64,000 bases of DNA from Moraxella sp. ZY210820 (GCF_030674635.1 NZ_CP089978.1:2046001-2110000), one strand, 5' to 3'. Numbered from the stretch's first letter, positions 35,812 through 46,877 are shown. Notes: a model not told the origin generated them from the sequence alone. Made by a program: numbers and translations.

Positions 35812-37800
35812 TTATGGCATATTCCAACGCAAGCCGAGCATATACACACGACCATCGACATATTTACCATGTTCTGCACTACTAATTTGCTTATTTGCCA
35901 CATTATTAACGGCAAAATCAGCATTTAATGCATCACTAAATTTATAAGTACCACCCATATCAAACAAATAATAACCTTTATAAGCATTGGTTTGACCTGT
36001 ACGAGCATTTAAAGTTTCTAAAGTTTGACTGCGATATTTCCATTTTGTCCACACATTCAATTGTGGTAACACGTCCCAATCAAAATGAGCATTCACACGA
36101 TGTTTTGGCATATTGTTTAATGGATAGCCTTTATTTGTACCTGTTTTTTGCTCGCTTTGATTATATGTATAATTCAACTTCAAACCAGCAACATCATTAA
36201 AACGATAGCCTGTTGCTAATTCCACGCCATACAATTTAGCTTTATCGACATTTTGATACTGCCAAATACCTTGATAGCCAATACCATCATAATAACAATC
36301 TTTAACTAAACGGCGACTTTCTGTACAAATTCTTGGCTTTTCAATTTTATCTTTAAAATCCGTATAAAATGCGGTTATATGCGCATTAAATGCCCCTTTT
36401 TCCCATAAACTGCCCAATTCATAACTCATACTGCTTTCAGGTTTTAAGTTAGAATTACCAATATCTGCACCATCGGTTCTCGCACCACCACCGCCTTCAA
36501 CCCAATTGGAATTACCTTGTTTTAAATCAGGCGTTTTATAACCTGCACTTACACCACCTTTAACAGTCAAATTAGGAGTAGCATGATGTACGACATAAAA
36601 GCGTGGCACAAATTTTGTACCATAATGCTCATCATGCACCAAACGACCACCACCTGTTAAAGCTGTTTTATCATTGATATTCCATTCTGCTTCAGCAAAT
36701 AATGCCATATCTGTTAATGATAAATTCGCCTGTTTTTTCGCTCGTGTTGGATTTTCTGTTTGTTGTTTTTGATATTGCACACCTGCATTGACACGCAAAT
36801 TGTCCCATTTAAGCGTAGTATTACTATTGGCCATCAAACGGTTAAATTTCGCACTCTGCAATTTATTATCAAAATCTTCATAACGGACATAACTATCCGT
36901 TGTCATATCAACATCACGATTCCATTCATGCTTATGACGCAAAGTATAGTTTTGTTGCGATAATTTTTTAGATAAGTCATTGCCTACTTTTTCACGATTT
37001 CCTTGAAAATGCTGTGTAGCTTGCGATGCTTCAATACTCAATACATCATTTGGCGTTGCTTTCCAAGTCAATTTTGCAGTTGCCTTTTTACGGTCATGTT
37101 GATGATAGCCACCTGCAAAACCATCTTCATCTTGACGGCTAATTTGACCATTCAATGTTAAAAATAGTTTATCCTGTAATAATGGGATATTACTCGCAAC
37201 TTCTAACTGTTTCTTAGCTCCAGCATCACTTGCACTTGGGTGTAGATAGTTTAGCCCTACACTCGCAGAAAAATGATTATCAATATCTTTAGTAATAATA
37301 TTGACCACACCACCCAAAGCGGACGAACCATATAAAGATGACATTGGACCACGAATAATTTCAATACGTTCAATCGCTTGAATCGGTGGTAACCAACCAG
37401 CTTCCATACCTGTACCATGCCCATTATAATAGGCTTGTTTTGAACCTTGTGGTACACCATTCACCAAAAGTAGCGTATAAGCAGAATCAAAACCACGAAT
37501 TGAAATTTCTGTCCCCGTTGCTCTCGCACCTGGTCCACCTTCAAGTGAAACCCCTTCAATATTCTCTAAAGCCTGATAAACATTTAAATAGCCTTTATTT
37601 ACAATATCTTTTGCTTCAATAATACTCACTGAAGCAGGAGCTTCTTTAACAGTTTGTTGATGACCTGAAGCTGTAACTACAATGGTCTCTAAAACAGGAA
37701 CATGGTTCGTATCATCATTTGCCCAACTCATTGCAGATAAAATCAAACCACCCATCGCAACACAGCACGATAATAACGTTTTTTTAAATAACATTTTCAA
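35812..37800 (-). CDS. TonB-dependent outer membrane receptor (FepA/CirA-like)
   Basis: The 662-residue protein has a signal peptide (cleavage near ALSMSWA-N type site, about residue 27), a TonB box-like LETIVVTAS and a plug domain (SIIEAKDIVNKGYLNVYQ, IRGFDSAYTLLLVNGVPQ, RIEIIRGPMSSLYGSSALGG). A 22-strand barrel follows and ends in the aromatic LGLRWNMP. It takes up iron-siderophore or similar ligands with TonB/ExbBD; the ligand is not readable. A Fur-box-like sequence upstream suggests iron repression. It stands alone on the minus strand. Confidence 0.88.
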   Translation of the reverse strand: MKMLFKKTLLSCCVAMGGLILSAMSWANDDTNHVPVLETIVVTASGHQQTVKEAPASVSIIEAKDIVNKGYLNVYQALENIEGVSLEGGPGARATGTEISIRGFDSAYTLLLVNGVPQGSKQAYYNGHGTGMEAGWLPPIQAIERIEIIRGPMSSLYGSSALGGVVNIITKDIDNHFSASVGLNYLHPSASDAGAKKQLEVASNIPLLQDKLFLTLNGQISRQDEDGFAGGYHQHDRKKATAKLTWKATPNDVLSIEASQATQHFQGNREKVGNDLSKKLSQQNYTLRHKHEWNRDVDMTTDSYVRYEDFDNKLQSAKFNRLMANSNTTLKWDNLRVNAGVQYQKQQTENPTRAKKQANLSLTDMALFAEAEWNINDKTALTGGGRLVHDEHYGTKFVPRFYVVHHATPNLTVKGGVSAGYKTPDLKQGNSNWVEGGGGARTDGADIGNSNLKPESSMSYELGSLWEKGAFNAHITAFYTDFKDKIEKPRICTESRRLVKDCYYDGIGYQGIWQYQNVDKAKLYGVELATGYRFNDVAGLKLNYTYNQSEQKTGTNKGYPLNNMPKHRVNAHFDWDVLPQLNVWTKWKYRSQTLETLNARTGQTNAYKGYYLFDMGGTYKFSDALNADFAVNNVANKQISSAEHGKYVDGRVYMLGLRWNMP

Positions 37801-37819
37801 ACCCCAATTATATAATAAG

Positions 37820-37838
37820 AATAATGATAATAATTTTT
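37820..37838. promoter_or_regulatory. Fur-box-like site upstream of the TonB receptor
   Basis: AATAATGATAATAATTTTT matches the 19-bp Fur consensus GATAATGATAATCATTATC at 15 positions. It lies 20 bp before the receptor ATG. The A/T-rich background raises the chance level, so confidence is moderate. Confidence 0.55.
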
Positions 37839-37912
37839 ATTTTTAAAATCAAGTAAGTGTATAAAAAATGGAATAATCATCACGACTATTCCATTTTTTA
37901 ATTAACTTAGAT

Positions 37913-39424
37913 TTAGAAGAAACCTAAAGCCTTAGGCGAATAGCTCACCAACAAGTTTTTAGTTTGTTGATAATGACCAAGCATCATCTTATGGGTTTCA
38001 CGCCCGATACCTGATTTCTTGTATCCACCGAACGCTGCATGAGCTGGGTAGATATGATAACAGTTCGTCCATACACGACCTGCTTCAATCGCACGCCCTG
38101 CACGATACGCTGTGTTGCCATCACGAGACCACACACCTGCACCTAAACCATACATGGTATCATTGGCAATTGCAATCGCTTCATCAAAATCTTTAAACGT
38201 GGTTACAGAAAGTACAGGTCCAAAAATCTCTTCTTGGAAGATTTCCATTTTGTTATGACCTTTAAAGATGGTCGGCTCAATATAGAAACCATCGCCCACT
38301 TCTTTACGTTCACCACCACCTGTTAGCACTTCTGCACCTTCAGATTTACCTTTCGCAATACAGCCAAGAATTTTATCTTGTTGTTCTTGCGATGCTTGAG
38401 CACCAATCATAGTCTCTGTATCGAGTGGATGTCCTGTTTTGATTTTCTTCACACGTTCAACCGCACGTTTTAAGAATTCATCAGCGATACTTTCATGCAC
38501 TAATGCACGAGATGGACAAGTACAGACTTCACCCTGATTCAGTGCGAACATACTAAAGCCTTCGAGTGCCTTATCCAAGAACTCATCATCTTTGTCCATG
38601 ACATCAGCGAAGAAAATATTTGGTGATTTTCCACCCAATTCTAACGTAACAGGAATGATATTTTCTGTAGCGTATTCCATGATTTTTTGACCGATTTCAG
38701 TCGAACCCGTAAATGCGATTTTGCCAATTCTCGGATTAGTTGCCAATGGTCGTCCTGCTTCCACACCAAAACCATTAACGATATTCAACACACCTGCTGG
38801 CAATAAATCTTCAATCAATTCAACAAGAACGAGAATACTCACTGGCGTTTGTTCAGCAGGTTTCAGTACGATACAGTTCCCCGCTGCCAATGCAGGTGCA
38901 ATTTTCCATGCTGCCATCAAAATTGGGAAATTCCATGGAATAATTTGTCCTACAACACCAATCGGCTCATAGAAATGATAAGCAACAGTATCCTCATCAA
39001 TTTGTGAGATTGTGCCTTCTTGGGCACGAATACAGCCCGCAAAATAACGGAAATGGTCAATCGCTAATGGAATATCCGCTGCCAATGTTTCACGAACTGG
39101 TTTACCATTTTCCCACGTTTCTGCCACCGCCAATAATTCCAAATTTTGCTCTAAACGGTCAGCAATTTTTAATAACAAATTTGAACGCTCAGTTGGCGAA
39201 GATTTATTCCATGTTGTTTTGGCTTGATGTGCTGCATCGAGTGCCAATTCAATATCCTCAGCCGTTGAACGTGGTACTTTGGCAAACGCCTTACCATCAA
39301 CAGGAGAAATATCTTCAAAATATTCGCCTTTTACTGGTGCAACCCATTTGCCCCCAATAAAGTTTTCATATTGTGCCTTGAATTGGACTTTTGAGTCCGC
39401 TGTATTTGGATCTGCATAACGCAT
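37913..39424 (-). CDS. exaC: NAD-dependent aldehyde dehydrogenase (ExaC/AldB type)
   Basis: The 503-residue protein has the aldehyde dehydrogenase fold: [31 protein letters not shown], the catalytic glutamate in LELGGKSPN and the catalytic cysteine in [11 protein letters not shown]. The extra Cys and overall sequence fit the ExaC/acetaldehyde dehydrogenase group. The ATG at 39424 has GGAG eight bases upstream; a TTG at 39430 is less likely. It is divergent from an iron-type alcohol dehydrogenase, so the pair can oxidize alcohol to acid through the aldehyde. Confidence 0.88.
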   Translation of the reverse strand: MRYADPNTADSKVQFKAQYENFIGGKWVAPVKGEYFEDISPVDGKAFAKVPRSTAEDIELALDAAHQAKTTWNKSSPTERSNLLLKIADRLEQNLELLAVAETWENGKPVRETLAADIPLAIDHFRYFAGCIRAQEGTISQIDEDTVAYHFYEPIGVVGQIIPWNFPILMAAWKIAPALAAGNCIVLKPAEQTPVSILVLVELIEDLLPAGVLNIVNGFGVEAGRPLATNPRIGKIAFTGSTEIGQKIMEYATENIIPVTLELGGKSPNIFFADVMDKDDEFLDKALEGFSMFALNQGEVCTCPSRALVHESIADEFLKRAVERVKKIKTGHPLDTETMIGAQASQEQQDKILGCIAKGKSEGAEVLTGGGERKEVGDGFYIEPTIFKGHNKMEIFQEEIFGPVLSVTTFKDFDEAIAIANDTMYGLGAGVWSRDGNTAYRAGRAIEAGRVWTNCYHIYPAHAAFGGYKKSGIGRETHKMMLGHYQQTKNLLVSYSPKALGFF

Positions 39425-39430
39425 TCGCAA

Positions 39431-39855
39431 TACTCCTATTCCTTTGATATTTAATGTAAAATAGAAAACTTATGATTTAACATCATCATCAATGTTAAAA
39501 AATAAACAGCTTCTATTTTCATCGATACTAGCAAAATAATTTTGATTGTGCAAATGATAAAATATTTTGTTACACTTTTTAATACAAATAAATATAATGA
39601 TTATTATTTACAATAATAAAATTATTTTATTATATTAATATTATTTAATATCAATAAGTTATATTTAATATTCAATAAAAATAATAATTTTCAATACTTT
39701 TTAAAGAATAATTGTTATTAATTTGTAAAAATTAAAAATATCATATGTACACACCTATTTTTTTATGCTAATTTGTTTTTAAGGATAGAACAACCCAATG
39801 ATTAGGATAGTTTTATCCGATTATCAACTTAAGTTTTATAGAGGAAGTAAAATTT
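39431..39855. other. A/T-rich divergent intergenic region between exaC and the alcohol dehydrogenase
   Basis: This 425-bp stretch has no gene. It is extremely A/T-rich, with many TTATTAAT-like runs that make promoter prediction unreliable. Near the alcohol dehydrogenase it has a short palindrome GGATA-GTTT-TATCC (39805-39818), a second GGATA at 39783, and the ribosome binding site GAGGAAG. The palindrome may be an operator, but a single copy is weak evidence. Confidence 0.4.
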
Positions 39856-41028
39856 ATGGCATTTAAACAAATCGCAGACCACACTAATGGATTCTATATC
39901 CCTTGTGTATCATTATTTGGGCCAGGCTGTTCAAAAGAAGTGGGCAACCAAGCAAAAGAATTAGGGGCTAAAAAGGCACTTATCGTTACTGATGCAGGCT
40001 TATTCAAAGCGGGTGTTGCTGATATTTTGGTTGGTTATTTAAATGAAGCAGGCGTAGGAAGTCATGTTTATGCGGGTGCTGAACCAAACCCAACCGATAA
40101 AAACGTACATGATGGCGTTGATGAATACAACAATAATGGATGTGATTTCATTATTTCACTTGGTGGTGGTTCATCACACGACTGTGCGAAAGGGATTGGA
40201 CTTGTAACAGCAGGTGGCGGACATATCCGTGATTATGAAGGTGTGAATAAGAGCAAGGTGCCAATGACACCACTCATTTCGATTAACACCACTGCAGGGA
40301 CTGCATCAGAAATGACTCGTTTCTGTATTATCACCAATACAGATACGATGGTGAAAATGGCAATTGTGGACTGGCGTTGTACTCCATTGATGGCGATTGA
40401 TGACCCACGTTTGATGACCGCTAAACCAGCAGGATTAACTGCAGCTACAGGTATGGACGCATTGACCCATGCGATTGAAGCCTATGTATCAACAGCAGCA
40501 AACCCAATTACTGATGCGTGTGCAGAAAAAGCGATTCGTATGATTCAACAATGGCTACGTCAAGCAGTGGCAAATGGTGATAACATTGAAGCTCGTGAAG
40601 CGATGAGTTATGCACAATATTTAGCAGGTATGGCATTTAACAACGCATCGTTAGGTTATGTGCATGCGATGGCTCATCAGCTTGGTGGTTTCTACAATTT
40701 ACCACATGGCGTATGTAATGCAGTATTATTACCGCACGTTTGTGAGTTTAACTTGATTGCTTGCCCAGACCGTTATGCAGAAATTGCACGTTTACTAGGT
40801 ATTGACACGACAGGATTAAGCGACATGGAAGCAGGTTATGCAGCGATTGATGCAATTCGTGCTTTAGCGGCTGATGTTGGTATTCCATCTGGTTTAACCG
40901 AGCTAGGCGTGAAAGAAGAAGACCTTGCAATTATGGCAACTAACGCTCAAAATGATGCGTGTATGCTCACTAACCCACGTCAAGCAACTCATGCTCAAGT
41001 GGTGGACATCTTTAAAGCTGCGATGTAA
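39856..41028 (+). CDS. Iron-containing (group III) alcohol dehydrogenase
   Basis: The 390-residue protein belongs to the Fe-ADH family: GGGSSHDCAKGIGLV (NAD-binding), TTAGTASEMTRFCII, and the metal ligands in ATGMDALTHAIEAYVS and MAHQLGGFYNLPHGVCNAVLLPHV, with the histidines placed as in YiaY/AdhB enzymes. It probably oxidizes ethanol or other primary alcohols with NAD. It is divergent from an aldehyde dehydrogenase and has a strong GAGGAAG ribosome binding site. A stable terminator follows. Confidence 0.92.
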   Translation: MAFKQIADHTNGFYIPCVSLFGPGCSKEVGNQAKELGAKKALIVTDAGLFKAGVADILVGYLNEAGVGSHVYAGAEPNPTDKNVHDGVDEYNNNGCDFIISLGGGSSHDCAKGIGLVTAGGGHIRDYEGVNKSKVPMTPLISINTTAGTASEMTRFCIITNTDTMVKMAIVDWRCTPLMAIDDPRLMTAKPAGLTAATGMDALTHAIEAYVSTAANPITDACAEKAIRMIQQWLRQAVANGDNIEAREAMSYAQYLAGMAFNNASLGYVHAMAHQLGGFYNLPHGVCNAVLLPHVCEFNLIACPDRYAEIARLLGIDTTGLSDMEAGYAAIDAIRALAADVGIPSGLTELGVKEEDLAIMATNAQNDACMLTNPRQATHAQVVDIFKAAM

Positions 41029-41045
41029 TATCCTGTTACTCCTAC

Positions 41046-41080
41046 AAGAAGAAATATGGCAACATATTTCTTCTTTTTTA
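41046..41080 (+). terminator. Rho-independent terminator after the alcohol dehydrogenase
   Basis: A 13-bp perfect stem (41046-41058 with 41063-41075) with loop GCAA is followed by TTTT. It ends 18 bp after the alcohol dehydrogenase stop. Confidence 0.9.
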
Positions 41081-41161
41081 TGTTTGAATTATCAATAAAT
41101 AACATTGCAAATCATCGATAACCTATTTAAAATAAAGAAAATATTATTTTTGAGAACAACT

Positions 41162-42007
41162 ATGACTCATCTTAGTATTACCCAAATGAATTCCCAAAGC
41201 GATATTGAACAAAACTTTATTGTGGTGGAACAATTATTACAACAAAGCCAAGCCAATGGAGCAGAATTAATTGTTTTTCCTGAAAATTTTATTTGTTTTG
41301 CGGGGGCTAAACAACGTGAAACCGCAGAACGTTTTGATGAATTAAAACAACGCTTAGAACAACTTGCTCATCAGTATAATACTTGGATTATCGCAGGAAC
41401 ATTACCTTGCCCTTATCGTCCTGATGGTTCAATCATTGCCGATGGTCGGGTACGCACAGTAAGTTTGTGCATTAGCCCAGAGAAAACCGAAGCCCGTTAT
41501 GATAAAATCCATCTGTTTGATGTGAATGTGGGCGATGGTATCGGGCAATATCAAGAATCACGCTTTTTTGAAGCAGGCAATAAAGTCGTTGTCGCAAAAA
41601 CACCGTTTGGCAATATTGGTTTGATGGTGTGTTATGATTTGCGTTTTCCTGAATTAGCACTCACTTTACGCCAACATGGGGCAAATTTGCTCACTGCTCC
41701 ATCGGCATTTACCTACACCACAGGGCAAATGCACTGGCAACTACTATTGCAAGCTCGTGCAATGGACAGCCAATGTCATGTACTCGGTTCAGCTCAAGGG
41801 GGTTGGCACGGCGATAATAAACAACGACAAACTTGGGGTCATGCTGGTGCAACACATAGCAACGGTCAATTATTAGGCATTATTGAAGATCATCAACTGA
41901 ATGAACAGGGTGCAAGTCTTATCACTATTGATTTTGATTTAGATGAACAAACTAAAATCCGTCAAGCCATGCCATTGATAGAGCATAGACGGCTAGTAAA
42001 GTTTTAA
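41162..42007 (+). CDS. Carbon-nitrogen hydrolase (Nit1-type, deaminated glutathione amidase-like)
   Basis: The 281-residue nitrilase-superfamily enzyme has the Glu-Lys-Cys triad: glutamate in IVFPENFICF, lysine in ARYDKIHLFDV and cysteine in LMVCYDLRFPEL. The segment PSAFTYTTGQMHWQLLLQARAMD and GHAGATHSNGQ fit the Nit1/YbeM branch, which repairs deaminated glutathione. The ATG at 41162 gives the family N-terminus; an in-frame TTG at 41105 is rejected. It stands alone between the alcohol dehydrogenase and pncB. Confidence 0.85.
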   Translation: MTHLSITQMNSQSDIEQNFIVVEQLLQQSQANGAELIVFPENFICFAGAKQRETAERFDELKQRLEQLAHQYNTWIIAGTLPCPYRPDGSIIADGRVRTVSLCISPEKTEARYDKIHLFDVNVGDGIGQYQESRFFEAGNKVVVAKTPFGNIGLMVCYDLRFPELALTLRQHGANLLTAPSAFTYTTGQMHWQLLLQARAMDSQCHVLGSAQGGWHGDNKQRQTWGHAGATHSNGQLLGIIEDHQLNEQGASLITIDFDLDEQTKIRQAMPLIEHRRLVKF

Positions 42008-42196
42008 ACATAGATTCAAGTATAAAGTACAACATTACGCTTCTTACATTTAGCCCTCTTATTCTAAACATTGCACTTAGTTATTGAGTCTAAGATAAAT
42101 TAAAAATATGCAAAAATATCACAATATTTCATCATTCACTTATTGCTTTTGATGTAAAATGTGTTAAGCAATATTGTTACTATGATTAGGTCTCCT

Positions 42197-43408
42197 ATGA
42201 CTGCTATTATAAAATCCTTACTTGATACTGACCTATATAAATTTACCATGTTGCAAGTGGTACTTCATCAATTTCCACAAGCACATAGTGTTTATTTATT
42301 TCGTTGTCGTAATACTGAACATACGGTCTATCCACTTGCGGAATTGTTAAATGATGTCAATCATCAACTTGATTTACTATGTCAGTTACGTTTTAAAGAA
42401 GATGAATTGACCTATTTGCGTGGATTACGTTTTATCAAAAGCGATTTTGTTGATTATTTAGAGTTATTCCAACTGAAACGCCGTTTTATTCATGCCAGTA
42501 TTGACAGCGAAGGACGTTTAGATATTCGTATTGAAGGTCCAATGGTACAAGCCATGATGTTTGAGATTTTTGTGCTTGCTATTGTCAATGAACTATATTT
42601 CCAACGCTTAGACCAACAACAAGCTCGTATCGAAGGTGAAAAACGTTTACAAGCCAAAGTTAAATTATTACAACAATATCAGCATTATATTACTCAACAT
42701 CAAAATATTGAGCCATTTTTAGTGTCTGATTTTGGTACACGTCGCCGTTATAGTTTTGAATGGCAAAAACACGTGGTACAAACTTTACACCAAACTGCAC
42801 CAGAAATTATGCGTGGTACAAGTAATGTATTATTAGCCAAAGAATTGGGGATTACTCCTATTGGTACAATGGCTCATGAATTTATGCAAGCCTTTCAAGC
42901 CTTAGATGTACGTTTACGCAACTTCCAAAAAGCTGCTTTAGAGGCGTGGGTACAAGAGTATCGTGGTGATTTAGGTATCGCCCTGACTGATGTTGTAGGT
43001 ATGGACGCATTTTTGCGTGATTTTGATTTGTATTTTGCTAAATTATTTGATGGTTTACGTCATGATAGTGGCGACCCTTATGCATGGGGCGATAAAGCCT
43101 ATCAACATTACAAAAAACTAAAAATCAATACCAAAACTAAAATGCTAACCTTTAGTGATGGTTTAGACCTTGAAAAAGCATGGCAACTATATTTATATTT
43201 TAAAGACCGTTTCCAAGTCAGTTTTGGTATTGGTACTAATTTAACCAATGATATGGGGCAAACTCCTCTCAATATCGTGTTAAAACTCGTTGAATGTAAT
43301 GGTCAATCAGTCGCAAAAATTTCTGATAGTCCTGGAAAAACCATGAGCGATAATGACACTTTCTTAGCCTATTTACGTCAAACATTTCAAATTGAAATGA
43401 CTGAATAA
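42197..43408 (+). CDS. pncB: Nicotinate phosphoribosyltransferase
   Basis: The 403-residue protein begins [20 protein letters not shown] and contains [32 protein letters not shown] and [12 protein letters not shown] with the conserved active-site histidine, then [10 protein letters not shown]. It converts nicotinate and PRPP to nicotinate mononucleotide in NAD salvage. The ATG at 42197 is selected by family start and an AGG about eight bases upstream. The 22-bp gap to the next gene suggests possible co-transcription. Confidence 0.96.
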   Translation: MTAIIKSLLDTDLYKFTMLQVVLHQFPQAHSVYLFRCRNTEHTVYPLAELLNDVNHQLDLLCQLRFKEDELTYLRGLRFIKSDFVDYLELFQLKRRFIHASIDSEGRLDIRIEGPMVQAMMFEIFVLAIVNELYFQRLDQQQARIEGEKRLQAKVKLLQQYQHYITQHQNIEPFLVSDFGTRRRYSFEWQKHVVQTLHQTAPEIMRGTSNVLLAKELGITPIGTMAHEFMQAFQALDVRLRNFQKAALEAWVQEYRGDLGIALTDVVGMDAFLRDFDLYFAKLFDGLRHDSGDPYAWGDKAYQHYKKLKINTKTKMLTFSDGLDLEKAWQLYLYFKDRFQVSFGIGTNLTNDMGQTPLNIVLKLVECNGQSVAKISDSPGKTMSDNDTFLAYLRQTFQIEMTE

Positions 43409-43429
43409 GTCATTCCAATCGGAGTAAAA

Positions 43430-43942
43430 ATGAAAAAATTAATCACATCAGCCGTATTACTCGGTTTATCTGGTATGACAATGGCAAATATTGCCACACC
43501 AACCTTAGCTCAGCCTGCTTTAGAAGAAACACCTTTAGTAACCATGCCAACCCAAGCAATCGCAGAACCACAACTTATTTTAGGGGTGTTTGAAGAAAGT
43601 GAAACTGGTATCAAACAAACCACACAAAATGCAATTTCTCGCTCAGACCAAAAAAATCGCTTATGTTGGGTCGTGGTAAACGCTCCATCAAATACTCAAC
43701 AAGTGATTGCTAAAGAAGAGATTATTTCTCCTGCTGCAACTGTTTTTGAAAGTCCAAAAGCACAAACGCGAACCAGTGCTGATGGTACTCGCCATCAAAT
43801 CATTTCTACACTTGATAATATTAACGGTACAGTTTCACAATGTTGGCAATTTACCAAACAAGATCCTATCGGACAATATCATATTGAGATTAGTATTGGC
43901 GACATTTTATTCCCTACCCAAAAGTTTAATGTCATTAAATAA
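43430..43942 (+). CDS. Secreted hypothetical protein with one probable disulfide
   Basis: The 170-residue protein has a signal peptide (MKKLITSAVLLGLSGMTMA, cleavage after residue 19). The mature part has only two cysteines (Cys79 and Cys138), placed in NRLCWVVVN and VSQCWQF, which probably form a disulfide in the periplasm. The C-terminus looks like a beta-sandwich (HIEISIGDILFPTQKF). I do not recognise a family. It follows pncB by 21 bp and precedes a strong terminator. Confidence 0.75.
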   Translation: MKKLITSAVLLGLSGMTMANIATPTLAQPALEETPLVTMPTQAIAEPQLILGVFEESETGIKQTTQNAISRSDQKNRLCWVVVNAPSNTQQVIAKEEIISPAATVFESPKAQTRTSADGTRHQIISTLDNINGTVSQCWQFTKQDPIGQYHIEISIGDILFPTQKFNVIK

Positions 43943-43946
43943 AAAC

Positions 43947-43973
43947 AAAGGGCGATATAACCATCGCCCTTTT
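43947..43973 (+). terminator. Terminator after the secreted protein gene
   Basis: AAAGGGCGAT pairs with ATCGCCCTTT around a 6-nt loop and runs into TTTT. The mirror-image A run would also allow termination of corA transcription from the other side. Confidence 0.85.
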
Positions 43974-43996
43974 GCTTGTTTATCCATAAAAATAGA

Positions 43997-45004
43997 TTAA
44001 ATCCATTTTTTCCAACGGAAATAAATCATTGGTACTACAAAAAACGCGACTAAAATACTAATCACAATATAAAAACTCACTTCACCACGAGCAAATGGCA
44101 ATACATCAGTATTCATACCATATACACTCGCTACTAACATCGGTGGTGCAAGCATACTGGGTAAAATCGAGAAGCGGCGAATGGTATCGCTTTGTTCAGC
44201 ATTAATAAACCCTGATGTAGTATCGAGTAAGAATCGTACTTTTTGGAATAAAAATGCATCGTGCTCAACTAATGAACGTACATCTTCACTTAATTCTCGA
44301 ATATCCGCATCATAAATATGACTACCCAATGCTCTTGGACGTGATAAAAACGTCAAAACACGGCGTAAATCAATTAAACATAATTGTGCCTTTCCTAACA
44401 TATCTTCCTGATATGCTAAACGGGTAATCATATCTTCTAAATCTAACACATTTTCACGATGATGATTATTCAGCACTTCAGTCGAACAGCGTTCCAAATC
44501 TCGATGTGTATCTTCTAAAATATCAGCTAATTCATCTAATTTTGCTTCTAATAAGCCTAACAAAACCCAAATTGGATCTTTATAATCCATATCATAATCA
44601 TTACGCTTGGCTCTAGCACGAAACGCACGGAAAGCGACTAATTTTTCACCACGCAATGTAAATAAACGGTCTTTATGTAAAATAAATGCCACCGTATGCA
44701 TGGTTGCCAAAACACCACTTTCTGGTACATCTTCTTCATGTTGATGTTTAGTTTTACTTAGAAAATAGGTACTAATATGCAAAATACCATCATCATCACG
44801 GTAAAAACGGGCTGATGACGAAATGTCTTCTAGTGATTTTAATGTGGGTAAATTTTGTTGATAGGCTTCCAATACCCAATCTTGTTCTTCTTGTGTTGGG
44901 GCAATCAAATCAATCCATGTTAATTCTTGATGTAAATCAAAACTACCATTGATGGTGCTATCTTCTAAACTACCACGTTCAGTCGCAAAAAAGGCTTCAA
45001 GCAT
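43997..45004 (-). CDS. corA: CorA-type magnesium/cobalt transporter
   Basis: The 335-residue protein has a large N-terminal cytoplasmic alpha/beta domain, a long helix, and two C-terminal transmembrane helices (about 268-290 and 305-325). The signature YGMNTDVLPFA (GMN motif) lies at the end of the first helix and forms the pore entrance. CorA is a pentameric Mg(2+) channel. The gene is transcribed convergently with the secreted protein gene. Confidence 0.93.
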   Translation of the reverse strand: MLEAFFATERGSLEDSTINGSFDLHQELTWIDLIAPTQEEQDWVLEAYQQNLPTLKSLEDISSSARFYRDDDGILHISTYFLSKTKHQHEEDVPESGVLATMHTVAFILHKDRLFTLRGEKLVAFRAFRARAKRNDYDMDYKDPIWVLLGLLEAKLDELADILEDTHRDLERCSTEVLNNHHRENVLDLEDMITRLAYQEDMLGKAQLCLIDLRRVLTFLSRPRALGSHIYDADIRELSEDVRSLVEHDAFLFQKVRFLLDTTSGFINAEQSDTIRRFSILPSMLAPPMLVASVYGMNTDVLPFARGEVSFYIVISILVAFFVVPMIYFRWKKWI

Positions 45005-45123
45005 GGTTTACCCCATCAAATTTAGCGGTTAGATTTTAATTTGTCTTAATCAACAAATCCCCAATTTTCTAGCTGTGTATTGTATGCAAAATTAAACCAA
45101 GTAGCAATTATTTTCAGCATATG

Positions 45124-45537
45124 TTAAGCAAATACACTATACATCGCCATTAACCATAAAATAAATTGTAAAACCAGCATCACAAATTGTGCTGCTGAAC
45201 CCACATCTTTGGCAATTTTAGATAATGGATGATATTCATCAGAAACTCTATCGACAATCGCTTCTAAACCAGTATTAAATAATTCAACAATAATCGATAA
45301 TGCAGACACCACGAGCAATATCATTTTGATTGCTAAAGAAAATGGTAAAAATAGAATGAATATCAATAAAATAGCATTAATCCACACCACTTGGCGAAAG
45401 GCAGCTTCATTTTGATAGGCTGCTTTAAAACCATCTTTAGAATATTGACTTGCTTTTAAAATACGCTTAAAGCCCGTTTTACCTTTCATTTCTTGGGCAT
45501 AACTGTCATCAGACGGATTAGGTTGCGAAGATTGCAT
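45124..45537 (-). CDS. dgkA: Diacylglycerol kinase
   Basis: The 137-residue protein has three transmembrane helices and the DgkA signature: GFKAAYQNEAAFRQ, VELFNTGLEAIVDRVSDEYH and LSKIAKDVGSAAQFVML. It recycles diacylglycerol to phosphatidic acid in the inner membrane. The ATG at 45537 is preferred (GGAG eight bases upstream) over an in-frame upstream codon at 45564. It lies 120 bp from corA and just after clpX. Confidence 0.93.
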   Translation of the reverse strand: MQSSQPNPSDDSYAQEMKGKTGFKRILKASQYSKDGFKAAYQNEAAFRQVVWINAILLIFILFLPFSLAIKMILLVVSALSIIVELFNTGLEAIVDRVSDEYHPLSKIAKDVGSAAQFVMLVLQFILWLMAMYSVFA

Positions 45538-45589
45538 AATATACTCCAGAAAAAACCGTATCATATAGGATACGGTTCATTCATTATCA

Positions 45590-46858
45590 TTATGTCGTCA
45601 AAAATTGTGGCTTAGCTAAACCATTAACCACATCAGCAGTAATCACAACGGTTTTGACATCTTTACGGCTTGGCAATTCATACATACTATCAAGCAGTAC
45701 ATTTTCCATAATCGAACGTAAACCACGTGCACCTGTATTACGCTCTAAGGCTTTTTTCGCAACAGCAATTAAGGCTTCATCATCAAATTTCAATTCGATA
45801 TTTTCCATATCAAATAAAGCCTGATATTGGCGAATCAATGCATTTTTCGGTTCAGATAAAATCTTCACTAATGCTTCTTCATCAAGCTCTTCTAAGGTCG
45901 CAATCATTGGCAAACGACCAATAAATTCAGGAATTAAACCATATTTAACTAAATCAGTCGGCTCAACTTCCTTAAATAATTCTGTCAGTTGCTTACGGTC
46001 ATCTTTCGCTTTAAGTTGAGCATTAAAACCGATACCACCTTTTTCTTGGCGTTGCTGAACGATACGTTCTAAGCCTGCAAATGCACCACCGCAAATAAAT
46101 AAAATATTTGAGGTATCAACACGAATCATTTCAGTATTTGGGTGCTTACGTCCGCCTTGTGGCGGAATTGAAGCCACTGTACCTTCAATGATTTTTAATA
46201 AGGCTTGCTGTACACCTTCGCCAGATACATCACGAGTAATGGATAAATTTTCCGCTTTACGGGTAATTTTATCAATTTCATCAACATAGATAATACCACG
46301 TTGGGTTTTTTCTACATCAAAATTGGCTTGTAATAGCAACTTTTGTACAATATTTTCAACATCTTCACCAACATAACCAGCTTCAGTCAATGCTGTGGCA
46401 TCAGCAATAGCAAAGGGAACATCTAATAAACGTGCTAAAGTCTGTGCTAAAAGCGTTTTACCAGAGCCTGTTGGACCAATCAATAAGATGTTACTTTTTG
46501 AAATTTCGACATCAGATTTATTGTCTTTACCATAAACGGTTTTAAGACGTTTATAGTGGTTATACACCGCCACCGATAAAGTTTTTTTCGCCAAATCTTG
46601 TCCAATCACATATTGGTCTAAGGCTTCACGCAACTCGATTGGTGTTGGTAATTCACGTTCTAACCATGCCAACTCAGGATTAACTTCGGCTTTATCTTCT
46701 TGTTTTTGCTCTTTTTGTGCTTGGCTAAGCATTGCATGGCTTTCTTCCACGCATTCATTACAAATATAAGTATTACTTTCGCCTGCAATTAAACGCTGTA
46801 CTTCTTTGCGTGTTTTTTGACAAAACGAACAATGTTTTTCATCTTGGTTTTTCGCCAT
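45590..46858 (-). CDS. clpX: ATP-dependent Clp protease ATP-binding subunit ClpX
   Basis: The 422-residue AAA+ unfoldase has an N-terminal zinc finger ([19 protein letters not shown]), Walker [12 protein letters not shown], the pore loop GYVGED, Walker [11 protein letters not shown], the RKH-like loop and EFIGRLP, and sensor 2 [10 protein letters not shown]. It unfolds tagged substrates and feeds them to ClpP. The family start [12 protein letters not shown] at 46858 is chosen; an upstream frame (46915) overlaps clpP. It lies 19 bp after the clpP stop. Confidence 0.98.
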   Translation of the reverse strand: MAKNQDEKHCSFCQKTRKEVQRLIAGESNTYICNECVEESHAMLSQAQKEQKQEDKAEVNPELAWLERELPTPIELREALDQYVIGQDLAKKTLSVAVYNHYKRLKTVYGKDNKSDVEISKSNILLIGPTGSGKTLLAQTLARLLDVPFAIADATALTEAGYVGEDVENIVQKLLLQANFDVEKTQRGIIYVDEIDKITRKAENLSITRDVSGEGVQQALLKIIEGTVASIPPQGGRKHPNTEMIRVDTSNILFICGGAFAGLERIVQQRQEKGGIGFNAQLKAKDDRKQLTELFKEVEPTDLVKYGLIPEFIGRLPMIATLEELDEEALVKILSEPKNALIRQYQALFDMENIELKFDDEALIAVAKKALERNTGARGLRSIMENVLLDSMYELPSRKDVKTVVITADVVNGLAKPQFLTT

Positions 46859-46877
46859 TTTTACTACTCTTATAATG

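Noticed and set aside
41105..41161. Extended N-terminus of the nitrilase-family amidase
   Set aside because: The extension starts at TTG, has no homology-like content and no ribosome binding site. The ATG at 41162 gives the expected family start.
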